DNA from: JBDTSW01 sp963807385
GTDB taxonomy: Bacteria; Actinomycetota; Thermoleophilia; Solirubrobacterales; 70-9
Length of the DNA: 64,000 nucleotides
Assembly (NCBI GenBank): GCA_963807385.1
Contig: CAWEBQ010000002.1
Coordinates: 62,001-126,000, forward strand
Direction of reading: 5' to 3'
Part shown: piece after piece, positions 26,156-34,841 of the stretch
How the letters are laid out: every line of letters begins with the position of its first letter
Position numbering within the stretch: the first letter of the stretch is position 1
Position numbers and translations under genes: made by a program
Notes under the pieces: model-generated
Told to the model about the DNA's origin: nothing
The model's database searches: none
The model's input: only the letters and a program-made list of their open reading frames with translations

Positions 26156-27517
26156 ATGAGTTTCGCCGCCGCAAGCCATGCCCGCACCCGACAGCCGGAG
26201 GGCGCGCGTACGTGGAAGGAGCGGTCCGCCCGCTTTTTTGAGGAGCTCCGGGGGCCCTGCTCTGGCATGGTGCGCCGGGCTTACGGATCCGCGCTCAGTG
26301 ACGAAGAGATCGAGGACGTGTACGCCAACGCGTGGATGGGAACCCTGCGGGCGCTCGAATCGCGGCAGGCGGCGATGGACGATGAGGAGATCCGGCGGTA
26401 CGTGTTCACCGCGGTGGCCCACCAGGCGGGGAAGGAGCTGCGCCGGCGAAGGCGCAAGCCAATTGCGCCTCTGGAGCGCGCCGCATCCATGGCGGACGGA
26501 TCGATCACGCTCGACGAGCGGGCGGGCCAGCGGGAGCAGTCGAGGATCACGCGGGATCTGCTGTCGTCCCTGCCGAGACGGCGCCGGGCGGTTCTTCTCC
26601 TCCGCTACGGCTGGGGACTAGAGCCGGCCCAGGTCTGCGAGCTGATCGATGGGCTCAGCCCCCGCGCGTACCGGAAGGAGATCACGAGGGGTGTCGATGA
26701 GCTGATCGAGCGCATGAAGAAGGTCGAGGCGGGCGATTGGTGCGACGACCGAGAGCCCATCCTGAAGGCGTTCGCCGCCGGACTCGCCGACGCCGAGCAG
26801 AAGCGCCAGGCCGAGCATCATCTCGCGCACTGCCGCTCGTGCTCGGAGTTCGTCGGCAGGCTGAACGGCCAGCTACATGACCTGGGCGGCGCGGTCCTCG
26901 TGCCGGGGGCGCTCGATCTCGCGGCCGACGGCCACGTCGATGCCCCGGACCGCCTGGCAGATCTCGCCGAGCGGGCGCGGGACTCCGTATCCGGGCTGAT
27001 CTCCCGGACCGGCCCGGTGCCCTCCGAGGCGGGCGTCGCAGGACTGCCGGCCTCCGCTCCGCGCGGAGCCGGCGCCGCGGGAGCGGGCCTTCTGGCCCAG
27101 CTCGCGGGCGTGGGCGCGGCGGGGAAGGCGGCGCTCGCCTGCATAGGCGGCGGCGCCGTAGCGTCGGTGTGCGTCGTGGCTGCGGTGGGACCCCTGGGCG
27201 GTGGCGGGGACGACCCCGGGCGCCCGGGCGCCGGATTGCGGGACGAGCCATCGCGCGTCAAGCCCTTCCGAGATGTCCAGCCGGGCCCGCCGGCGGACGA
27301 ACCCGCCGATCCCCCATCCACCGGCCCCGTGGATGGCCCTCCGGGCAACCCACCTCCACCCCCGCCCGAGCCGGAGCCGGTCCCGGCTGAGCCGCCGCCC
27401 GCCCCGCCGCCCGTCCAGCAGTTCGGGCTCGCCCCCGCCGCGCCCGCGCCGTTAGGCGGAGGGTCGGGATCATCCGGCGGCCGGGCGGAGGCCTCGGCCC
27501 AGGAGTTCGGCCCATGA
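26156..27517 (+). CDS. ECF-like sigma factor fused to zinc-finger anti-sigma and membrane anchor
   Basis: 453 residues with an unusual layout. Residues 20-85 resemble sigma region 2 (SDEEIEDVYANAWMGTLRAL ... ELRRRRRKPIAP). Residues 110-165 resemble region 4 (LSSLPRRRRAVLLLRYGWGLEP...). At about 215-228 is HHLAHCRSC, an anti-sigma-type HxxxCxxC zinc finger, then an Ala/Gly linker, one membrane helix (AALACIGGGAVASVCVVAAV, about 318-337), and a Pro-rich external tail. A single chain thus carries sigma and tethered anti-sigma parts. ATG at 26156 follows GGAGGG; a GTG at 26078 is possible. The stop overlaps the next ATG (ATGA), so the exported partner is co-translated. Confidence 0.78.
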   Translation: MSFAAASHARTRQPEGARTWKERSARFFEELRGPCSGMVRRAYGSALSDEEIEDVYANAWMGTLRALESRQAAMDDEEIRRYVFTAVAHQAGKELRRRRRKPIAPLERAASMADGSITLDERAGQREQSRITRDLLSSLPRRRRAVLLLRYGWGLEPAQVCELIDGLSPRAYRKEITRGVDELIERMKKVEAGDWCDDREPILKAFAAGLADAEQKRQAEHHLAHCRSCSEFVGRLNGQLHDLGGAVLVPGALDLAADGHVDAPDRLADLAERARDSVSGLISRTGPVPSEAGVAGLPASAPRGAGAAGAGLLAQLAGVGAAGKAALACIGGGAVASVCVVAAVGPLGGGGDDPGRPGAGLRDEPSRVKPFRDVQPGPPADEPADPPSTGPVDGPPGNPPPPPPEPEPVPAEPPPAPPPVQQFGLAPAAPAPLGGGSGSSGGRAEASAQEFGP

Positions 27518-30356
27518 GGAAGGCGCTGCCAACGTTCCTCAGCGTCTTGATTGGCCTCTCGCTTGCGGCCGAGGCTCAGGCGGGGACGTACCCGGTGCGG
27601 CAGTGCGATGCCGCCGCGTCCGCGCTGAACCCTGCGGCCCCGGACGCCTCGCCCATCAGCAACGCTCCCGCCTACGCGCCCCGGGACCGATGCGAATCGA
27701 GCGAGCATGCGCTCCACGTCGAGAACCTCGAACCGGCAGCCGCCGGGCGGTTCGGCGGCTGGCGCTATACGGCCCCCGAGGGAACCGAGCTGATGGAGAT
27801 CGACATCGAGGCACGGATGGAACGCGTGGCCGACCACGTCCCGGAGTTGCTGGTCGCGCGGGGTCAGGGCCAGGAGAGCTTCGCCAGGGGCGACAGCAAC
27901 GGCTGGGAACAGTTCGACTGGTCCGCGTCCCCGGGGGCCGGAGCCCAGACCTTCACCGCGCGGCTGCGCTGCGAGCCCAGCGGGCAGACGCTGTGCCCGG
28001 AGTCGTCGCAGACGAGAACGCGGGTGCGCGACGTGCGCTTCGTGGTGAACGACGTGGCGGCGCCCGGATTGGAGATCGACGGAACGCTTCTGGGGAGCGG
28101 CTGGCGCAACGGCACGGAGTCGCTCGCGGTCGCCGCCGCCGACTTCGGCGCGGGAGTGCGCCGGATCGAGGTCGAGGTCAACGGCGCGACCGCCGCCGAG
28201 CGCGGGTTCAGCTGCGGGACCGTTCCGGGCCGTGATGTCGCGGTGCGGCTGGCCCCATGTGCCGGGACTGAGGTCGCGGCCTTCGACCTCGAGACCGGCG
28301 CGGCGCCCTTCCGCGAGGGCCAGAACGCGGTCGAGGTATGCGTCGAGGACTACGGGACGGACCGGGCGAATCGGACCTGCGAGTCGGAGCTGGTGCGGGT
28401 CGACAACGAGGGCCCCGGCCCTCCGATCGACCTGCATGTGGTCGGCGGTGACGATTGGCGCGCGACGAACAGCTTCGACATCGCGTGGACCAATCCGGAG
28501 CAGCCCGAGGGGGGTTCCGCGATCGACGGCGCCTGGTACCGGATTGAGAACGAGGCGGGGGAGACGGTGGTTGGGCCGGTGTTACGAGTCCCGGGGGTTC
28601 AGCGCTAATCGGCACGAGCAGTGCCACGCGCCGGGGTGATTACGATGCTCGCATGTGTGGCTACAGGACGCTGCAGGAAACGCGGACGCCGGCTGACGTC
28701 ACAAGAGGCCAGGCTTCGCTTCGACGATCAGGCCCCCGGTCCCGTCAGCCTGCGATCTCCGCGTCGGGGTGGCTGAGCCGGCGCGAGCTGACTTGCGACC
28801 TACGTTCAACGGTGGGCTCCACCCTCGGATGATCCCGGTCGTCGGGACTCAGGGGCTACGCGGTCCGTATCGATCGCTTTCCCACCACGAATCCCTGCGA
28901 GTCCGCCGCCGACCCCGACCCAGTTCAGTGCTCCTTCGGCGAGCTCACGCACGCGGCGGACCAGCGCGAGCAGTCGGTGGCGGACATCCCCGAGGGCTCG
29001 AGCTGGGTCCATATCGCGGCCGCGTCGGGGGCGCGCGTCCGGTCGTCCACCGTCGGTCATGTGGAGCTGCGCGCCGACCGCACAGATCCATCGACGGAGC
29101 TTCTCGGTGTGCCAACTGGATGGACGAACCAGCCGCCCACGCTCGTCGCACGCGCGTCCGACGCCCTCTCCGGCATGCAGACGGTGTCGGGCGATGACGG
29201 TTCGCCCAGGACCGCCATGCAGGTTGACGGCGGCCCAGTGATCGATGATCCCGACAACGAGGTGGTCCACGTCCTGGGAGAGGAGGGCGATCACCAGGTT
29301 CGCTTCTGGGCCCGAGACCTCGCCGGCAACGAAAACGACGGCGATCCTGGGGGCTCCGGCGTCCCACCCAGCAACCAGCCGGGCGTGGCTCGAGTGAAGC
29401 TGGATATGACCGCGCCGGCGCTGGCGTTCGCCAACGCCGAGGATCCAGCCGACCCCGAGCTGATCCGCGCTCCGGCCACCGATTCGCTCTCGGGCGTCGC
29501 CAACGGGCTCATCAGCTACCGGTCTCAGGGCGCGGTTGACTGGACGCCTCTGCAAACGGACCGCGTGCCGGGTGCCCTGGAGGCGAGGATGCCGTCGGAG
29601 GGCCTGCCCGACGGGCCCTACGAGCTCCGGGCGGAGGCCCTCGACGTCGCGGGCAACGAGTCCGTCTCAACCAGGCGCGCCGACGGGCGGGACATGCTGA
29701 TCACCCTTCCGCTCAAGACCGGGACGGAGCTGAAAGCGAGGTTCGGGTCGGGTCGTGAGCGCATCACGATCGGGTACGGACGCGAGTCCCGGGTCGAGGG
29801 CAGACTCCTGAGCGCCGCGGGGGAGCCGCTGGGCGGCCAGTCGATCGAGATCACGGAGACCTTCGACCTGGGCGCAACCGAGTCCGAGCGCACCCGCGAG
29901 TCGATCACCGATGGCGATGGGCACTATGCGCTGGTGCTTCCGCCCGGTCCATCCCGCGAGGTGGGCGCCGAGTTCGCGGGGTCGCGCCAGCTCACCGATG
30001 CACGTTCGCCGGAGCTCGACGTGGGAGTGCGCTCCGGGGCGAGCCTTGTCGCGACGAAACGCCGTCCGGACGTGGGCCAGCGGTTCCGCTTCTTCGGTCG
30101 CGTCAAGCGAGCCGGGGCGCAGCTACCGGCCGGCGGCAAGCTCGTCGAGCTCCAGGTGCGTCGGCCCGAGGGCTGGGACACGATCCGCCAGGCATTCCGG
30201 ACGAAGCCGAACGGCTCCTGGAGCTTCGAGTTCAAGTTCGGCCCGTACTACTTCGAGCCGACCAAGTTCAGGTTCCGCCTGAAGGTCCTCCGCGAGACGG
30301 GCTGGCCGTACAAGGCGGCGGCTACCAGGCAGCGCGTCGTCACAGCGATGCCATAG
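27514..30356 (+). pseudogene. Large exported Ig-like/cell-wall protein, frame-broken near 28.6-28.85 kb
   Basis: The 5' part (27514-28608) encodes a signal peptide (MRKALPTFLSVLIGLSLAAEAQA), then Cys-paired beta domains. The 3' part (open from about 28850 to 30356) encodes further Ig-like repeats (DxAGNE motifs: ARDLAGNEND, ALDVAGNES) and a C-terminal domain GQRFRFFGRVKRAG. Between them recognisable protein continues but in changing frames: WLQDAAGNADAG then stop, ARLRFDDQAPGPVSLRSPR then stop, GWLSRRELTCDLRS, then GYAVRIDRFPTTNPCE. At least three indels are needed to restore about 940 residues. It starts inside the sigma/anti-sigma stop codon. Either decayed or mis-assembled. Confidence 0.75.
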
Positions 30357-30414
30357 ACCTATCCTCCAGCGCCGCGAGCCAAGTCGAGGCTCAGGTGGCT
30401 GTCGATCCCGGAGG

Positions 30415-31107
30415 TCAGCGCCAGGTCGCATCCCGGAGTCCTGGGAGACCTCGTGCCTCGACGTACTCGCCGGCTTCCAAGTCGATGATCGTGGCGACGG
30501 ACTGCAGTGTGCCCCCGCTAGACATGGCCGGCCGGGCGTCCGCAGCAATGGCCAGTGGTTCCCCCGACATCCGCCTTTGTTCAGGCTAAGGCGCCGGTCG
30601 TTGCTGGCATTCGGCGGCCACGTCACCTGGGCACTAGCCGCGTAGGTGCCATCGATCGGCGCCGTCAGCCTGGATTGTGTGTTCAGCGCTGCAGTCCGCC
30701 GGTGGCGGGGCGTGTAGGCCCTGTGAATCGAACTCCTCGACGGAAAACTGGAGTGTCTCTGGCGACGGATCCTCGATCACCTGCGACGTGCACGGCGGGC
30801 CCTGCTGTGGTGTGTCGATGCGCGCCGCCGGCACGGGGCCCAACTGCAGGGGCCCGACGGCGTCGTCGGCGATTGCCTGGGTGCCGATGGCGCTGGCGGC
30901 GATGTGGGTGGCCTTGACCTTGCCGTCGGCGATGTCCGGCGACTTGACCGCCCCGGTGCGGATGTCGTTGGAGGTGACGGTGTTGTTGCCGGGGAGGCCG
31001 CTGGCGACGCCGCCGAGGGCGATGAAGAGCGCCAGCCAGGCGACAACCGTGGCGTGGTGGGGAGGCTTGGCGCTCCCTGGTCGAGTCCCCCGCTCGGTCT
31101 CAGCCAT
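30415..31107 (-). pseudogene. Exported C1q/TNF-like-type protein with ALGG membrane segment, frame-broken
   Basis: The intact first frame (30634-31107, 157 residues) has a membrane segment ATVVAWLALFIALGGVASGL and TSNDIRTGAVKSPDIADGKV, a repeat-like linker also seen in the FGE-like protein here (47912-48766). After DGADRW the protein continues in a second frame (IDGTYAASAQVTWPPNASND, then RRLSLNKGG), and then in a third (GEPLAIAADARPAMSSGGTL ... EAGEYVEARGLPGLRDATWR, stop at 30415). The combined C-terminus resembles a jelly-roll C1q-like domain. Two frame changes within about 120 bp indicate decay or sequence error. Confidence 0.6.
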
Positions 31108-31223
31108 GACCCGCCAGCTTAGACCGGCAGGAGATCGCGACGCGGCACCGGCGTCACCGCGTTGAGTGGCACCTGCCCTGGGGGTAGTTGAGGTGCCCTT
31201 CGATGGCGGGGGCTGGCTGGGCC

Positions 31224-31694
31224 TTACAGGTCGTAGCGCGCCATGTCGGCGTCCAGGCGCTCCGAGCCCGCCGCGTCGGCCGGCGCCGCATCCGGCTCTT
31301 CTCCCTCATTGCCACGTTGTCGCCGCCAGCGCCGCAGCGACAGCGCCACCGCCACCACAGCCACGAGGAACGCCCCGATCGGGATTACCCACGCGGCCAG
31401 GTCGAATCCCTCCGTCCCCGGCACCGCGAGCACGTTCTCCCCGTACTCGGCGACCAGCGCATCCTTGATCTCGTCCTTCGTCTGCCCCTCGGCGATGAGC
31501 CCGCGGATGAAGTCACGCTCGGCCTCGGCCTGCGGCGCCTCCAAGGCAAGTTCCAGCGGCACTCCGCAGACCGTGCACATGACCTCGTCGGCGATGTCGG
31601 CGAGGTTCGTCCGGGGCTCCGGCGCCTGGCCGAGGGCAGTGACGGGCGACCCGAGGAGAATCGAGACAATGAGGGGAACGAGCAGGCGGCGCAT
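31224..31694 (-). CDS. ccmH: Cytochrome c maturation protein CcmH (CycL/NrfF type)
   Basis: 156 residues. Signal sequence MRRLLVPLIVSILLGSPVTA, then the thioredoxin-like-active-site motif ADEVMCTVCGVPLELA (CxxC at about 41-44), helical EAERDFIRGLIAEGQTKDEI, and a single C-terminal helix (AAWVIPIGAFLVAVVAVALS). CcmH reduces the apocytochrome CxxCH thiols for heme ligation in System I. ATG overlaps the CcmG stop (ATGA). Works with ccmE and ccmF 10 kb away. Confidence 0.88.
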   Translation of the reverse strand: MRRLLVPLIVSILLGSPVTALGQAPEPRTNLADIADEVMCTVCGVPLELALEAPQAEAERDFIRGLIAEGQTKDEIKDALVAEYGENVLAVPGTEGFDLAAWVIPIGAFLVAVVAVALSLRRWRRQRGNEGEEPDAAPADAAGSERLDADMARYDL

Positions 31695-32221
31695 CAGGCA
31701 CCGCCCCGGATGAGAGGTTCGATCTGGTCGGTGAGGATCGGCGCGGTCACCGCTCCGGGGACGTGATAGGCGACGTTGCCCTCGGGGTCGATGAGCACTG
31801 ACTCCGGGACGCCGGTGGCGCCCAGCTCGTCGGCGAAGTCGCCGGAGCCGTCGTGGAGCTGGGCGTAGGTGAGGCCGAACTCGTCGACGAACTCCAGCGC
31901 GTCGCCGGTGTTGTCCTGGGTGTCGATGCCGATCACCTGCACGTCGCCCTCGTTGCGCTCGGCGAAGGCCTGGAGCGCCGGCGACTCGTCGCGGCACGGC
32001 GCGCACCAGGAGGCCCAGACGTTGGCGAGCACCCACCCGCCCCTGTAGTCGGAGAGGCTCGCGCCGCCGGGCGCGGCGGGGTCGAGGAACGGAAGCTCGG
32101 CGTCGGTCGCCGGGGGCTCGCCGACCGTGACGCCGCCTTCGCCCTTGGTGACCAGGCCGAACCCGAGCAGCGCGACGAGGGCCAGGGCTCCCATGACGAT
32201 GGCGAAGGCGCGCGCGCTCAC
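31694..32221 (-). CDS. ccmG: Thiol:disulfide interchange protein, CcmG/DsbE/ResA type
   Basis: 175 residues: N-terminal membrane anchor (AFAIVMGALALVALLGFGLV), then an extracytoplasmic thioredoxin domain with active site VWASWCAPCRDESPALQAF (WCxxC) and cis-Pro loop ATGVPESVLIDPEG. Probably supplies reductant to CcmH/apocytochrome c. Overlaps ccmH by four bases. Confidence 0.88.
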   Translation of the reverse strand: MSARAFAIVMGALALVALLGFGLVTKGEGGVTVGEPPATDAELPFLDPAAPGGASLSDYRGGWVLANVWASWCAPCRDESPALQAFAERNEGDVQVIGIDTQDNTGDALEFVDEFGLTYAQLHDGSGDFADELGATGVPESVLIDPEGNVAYHVPGAVTAPILTDQIEPLIRGGA

Positions 32222-32256
32222 GCGGCGGAGCGTAGAGAGGCGTCGGCGGTGGTCCG

Positions 32257-33342
32257 CTAAGAGGCAGGCGCGAGCGCGGCCGCGACCGCGGCGATCTCGT
32301 CGGCGCGGCCGTCGGCGAGCGCCTCGCCCGCCTCGCGCAGGCGGGCGATGTCGTCGTCTGAGACCCCGTCCATGGGAAGCGCCTTTGGAAGCTCGATCTG
32401 CCAGCGGTAGTAGCGCGGCCCCGCGCCCAGGTCGTCGCCCTTGGCGACGGGGCCGCCGGGGTCGTGGTTGAGGAGGATGTGGGCCCAGTGGTGGGTGGAG
32501 TCGGACTGGCCGTCGAGCATCGCGCCGACCAGCGGGGGCTCGGAGCCGTTTGCCGGCAGGACCCAGCCCAGCGCTCCCCAGCCGGCGACCCGCTTGGGCT
32601 CGTAGCCGCGCTCGTGCAGGCCGGTGCCCAGCGAGACTACGAGCAGGTCGTCGGGGGTCACCGGCGGGCCCTCGCGGCGCTTCATCGCTTCGATCGTCGC
32701 GGCGATCGTCGGGTTGTTGACGAAGACGCCGCCGTCAACCAGCGCACCGCCGCCGAGCTCGAGGGCCGGGAAGTAGGTGGGCGCGGCCGAGGTCGCGAGG
32801 CCGGCGTCGACGCAGCGGAGCGACTTTGCCTCCTCGGTCCAGGGCTTGAAGAAGTGGGTGTTTCGCGACTGCATGTCGTAGGCGCAGACCAACAATCCGG
32901 TGAGCGCCTCGGAGACGGTGCGCTCGCCGAAGCGGGCCTCAAGGGTCGCCCGTAGCCCATCGAGCCCGTACTTGGGGTCCAGCAGCTCGCTGATCCGGCT
33001 CACCACCGGCAGTCGCTCGAGGGGCGGGCGGCGGAAGATCTCGCGAGCCTCGGGCCCGGAGTAGAGCTCGACCATGCCGGCGGGGTCGAGCGCCGGGGCG
33101 CCGTCGTCGCCCGGCGTGGTGAGCGCCAGAGCGATGAGCCCCCCGGTTGATGTGCCGGCGATCAGGTCGAAGCTGGAGGCCAGGGTCGCCGCGGGGTCTG
33201 ACTGCTTGATCAGGGCCTCGAGGCGCTGGAGCGCGATCGCTGGGATCAGCCCGCGGATCCCCCCGCCGTCGATCGCGAGGATCCGGAACCCGGGGCGCGG
33301 CGGCGCCTCGAAGTCACGCTCGGGAACGGACGAGACCGCCAT
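32257..33342 (-). CDS. Patatin-like phospholipase
   Basis: 361 residues. Complete patatin catalytic set: oxyanion hole DGGGIRGLIP (about 25-34), nucleophile elbow GTSTGGL (Ser about 64-66), and catalytic Asp in LVDGGVFVNNPT (about 200). Predicted Ser-Asp acyl hydrolase acting on membrane lipids. The CapV effectors of CBASS are in this family, but there is no cyclase or cap gene nearby, so a housekeeping lipase is equally likely. No signal peptide. It is 36 bp upstream of the ccmG start on the same strand. Confidence 0.85.
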   Translation of the reverse strand: MAVSSVPERDFEAPPRPGFRILAIDGGGIRGLIPAIALQRLEALIKQSDPAATLASSFDLIAGTSTGGLIALALTTPGDDGAPALDPAGMVELYSGPEAREIFRRPPLERLPVVSRISELLDPKYGLDGLRATLEARFGERTVSEALTGLLVCAYDMQSRNTHFFKPWTEEAKSLRCVDAGLATSAAPTYFPALELGGGALVDGGVFVNNPTIAATIEAMKRREGPPVTPDDLLVVSLGTGLHERGYEPKRVAGWGALGWVLPANGSEPPLVGAMLDGQSDSTHHWAHILLNHDPGGPVAKGDDLGAGPRYYRWQIELPKALPMDGVSDDDIARLREAGEALADGRADEIAAVAAALAPAS

Positions 33343-33385
33343 GGGGCCAGGCTACAGCGGGCCGCGCAGTAGGCTGCGGCGCTTC

Positions 33386-33811
33386 ATGGCGGAGCCGACC
33401 GGGCCGACCGGAATCGACGGGCTGTCCAGTTGGATCGGCCTGCGCTGGGAGTCCTATGACCGGGTGCGCGTAACGATCCGGCCGGAGCTCCTTAACCGGG
33501 CAGGGCTGCTGGCCGGACCGGTCGCGTACAGCATGGTCGACTACTCGATGGGGTCAGTGCTCTGGGGTGAGCGCTCCGAGGACGAACGGATCGCCACGCT
33601 CAGCATCTCGATCAACTACGTGCAGACAGCGCGCGAGGGTGACATCGTCTGCACCTCGGAGCTCGACCGCCGCAACGACCGCATCGCCGTGCTGCGCTCG
33701 GAGGTCCGGCACGAGGACGGGCGCCTGCTGGCAACGGCGATCGGTAGCTACTCGATCTTTCCGGCCGAGCGCCTGAAGGGACTCGAGCCCGGCGGGGGCG
33801 ACGCGGCCTAG
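33386..33811 (+). CDS. Hotdog-fold thioesterase, PaaI type
   Basis: 141 residues. Hotdog pattern: LLNRAGLLAGPVAYSMVDYSMGSVLWG central helix, then IATLSISINYVQTAREGDIVCTSEL, and DGRLLATAIGSYSIFP. Likely hydrolyses an acyl-CoA thioester. ATG at 33386 gives the family length; it is divergent from the patatin gene with about 43 bp between starts. Confidence 0.8.
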   Translation: MAEPTGPTGIDGLSSWIGLRWESYDRVRVTIRPELLNRAGLLAGPVAYSMVDYSMGSVLWGERSEDERIATLSISINYVQTAREGDIVCTSELDRRNDRIAVLRSEVRHEDGRLLATAIGSYSIFPAERLKGLEPGGGDAA

Positions 33812-33825
33812 AATCAGCCCCGAAC

Positions 33826-33898
33826 GCGGACGTAGCTCAGCTGGTAGAGCGCGAGCTTCCCAAGCTCGAGGTCGCGGGTTCGAGACCCGTCGTCCGCT
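33826..33898 (+). tRNA. tRNA-Gly(CCC)
   Basis: 73-nt cloverleaf: acceptor GCGGACG/CGTCCGC, anticodon stem CGAGC/GCTCG around loop TTCCCAA, T-stem CGGGT/ACCCG. Discriminator T, CCA not encoded. No 3'-half duplicate found in the window. Confidence 0.95.
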
Positions 33899-33905
33899 TG
33901 TCCGA

Positions 33906-34391
33906 TCAGCCGGGGTCGGAGGCGAGATCTATGCGGACGAGCGCCGGCTCGATGCCCACGGCGCGTGGTCCTAGCCGCGCGTAGCGACTGAAACGTCGCA
34001 CCACGTCAGGGTCCAGTGGGCAGTACTGACGCCGTGCCTTCCCTGGGCGAAGCTCCGCACGCATGGGCGGCTTGAGGCGGCACTTGTCGTGCGGTGACGG
34101 TCAGCAAGGACTTCGACGCGGACGAATCGCCAGCCGCGAGCTGTTCGGGGTGTACCGCGACACGGCCCGGTCGTCGAGGGGCTGGGGATGGAGGAGGCCC
34201 AGGCCGTTGAACCCTCGACCGGTCGCGGCACGGATCGCAAGCGGTACGTCGCGTTGCCTCCCAGTGCGGTGTCCGGTCGTCTCGAGCACGACCCACCACG
34301 GCGCCACCCCCGCCAGCCTTCGTGCCAGCGGATTGAACATGCGCCAGAAGATCAGGGCCACCCTTCGCTTTACTCGTTGGCCTGGCGTCAT
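33906..34391 (-). pseudogene. Deazaflavin (F420)-type nitroreductase-family remnant
   Basis: Starts MTPGQRVKRRVALIFWRMFN with WWVVLETTGHRTGRQRDVPLA, the conserved opening of the DUF385/Ddn-like family. The frame is then lost, and the C-terminus reappears in another frame as LDPDVVRRFSRYARLGPRAV with GIEPALVRIDL and a stop at 33906. The middle reads in all three frames. At least two indels. It lies directly behind tRNA-Gly. Confidence 0.7.
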
Positions 34392-34523
34392 GTGCAGAAA
34401 CTACCTTTGGTTCCACGGCTTAGTGAACTTGGCGCAGCCGGTCCCGTTGGAACCTCGTCGCGCGAAGCGCTAGCTCGCGGCCCTTCACCGCTTAGGGGTG
34501 TGATTATCCAGAAAGCAAGAGTG

Positions 34524-34644
34524 ATGGCCGCCGCCCGCCCCCTGATCGCCCGCCGCGGCCTCACGCTGATCGGAGTGGCGGTGAGCAACCTCGCCTCCGG
34601 CCGGGCCGGGGTCCAGTTGGTCCTGCCGCGAGGGCAGAAGCCGC
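34524..34644 (+). pseudogene. DNA polymerase IV (DinB) C-terminal fragment
   Basis: About 40 codons reading ARPLIARRGLTLIGVAVSNL followed by QLVLPRGQ. This matches the little-finger end of DinB/Pol IV (typically RRGLTLVGVSVSNL...QLALPF). Neither the palm/finger domains nor the last family residues are present, so only a fragment remains. Residue identities are by eye only. Confidence 0.55.
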
Positions 34645-34841
34645 CCCGGGTCGATCCTGCCTCGCGAGATCCGACCGCTGCGCCGCGCGCACGGCGCGGC
34701 GCAGGGCCGCACGCCAGCCGGCCGTATCGATGCCGGGACGCTCTCCCGAAAATGGGTAGGAAGTGCGCGCTACCGGCTTGCCGGCGAGCGGAATGCGCGA
34801 GAATCCGGCCTGCCGCCTCAAGCACGGGACCGGCTACGACG
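34645..34841. other. Non-coding stretch before GGDEF gene
   Basis: No supported gene. The region continues the open frame of the DinB fragment but without recognisable protein. It should contain the promoter of the PAS-GGDEF gene; no ribosome site stands out (GACGACG before ATG). Confidence 0.35.

Noticed and set aside
26818..28437. 539-codon minus-strand frame opposite the sigma/anti-sigma gene
   Set aside because: Antisense shadow; sequence is low-complexity Arg/Pro/Ala with no motif.
32257..33342. Patatin as a CBASS effector (CapV-like)
   Set aside because: No CD-NTase cyclase, Cap2/Cap3 or other defence gene within the window; neighbours are Ccm genes and a thioesterase.
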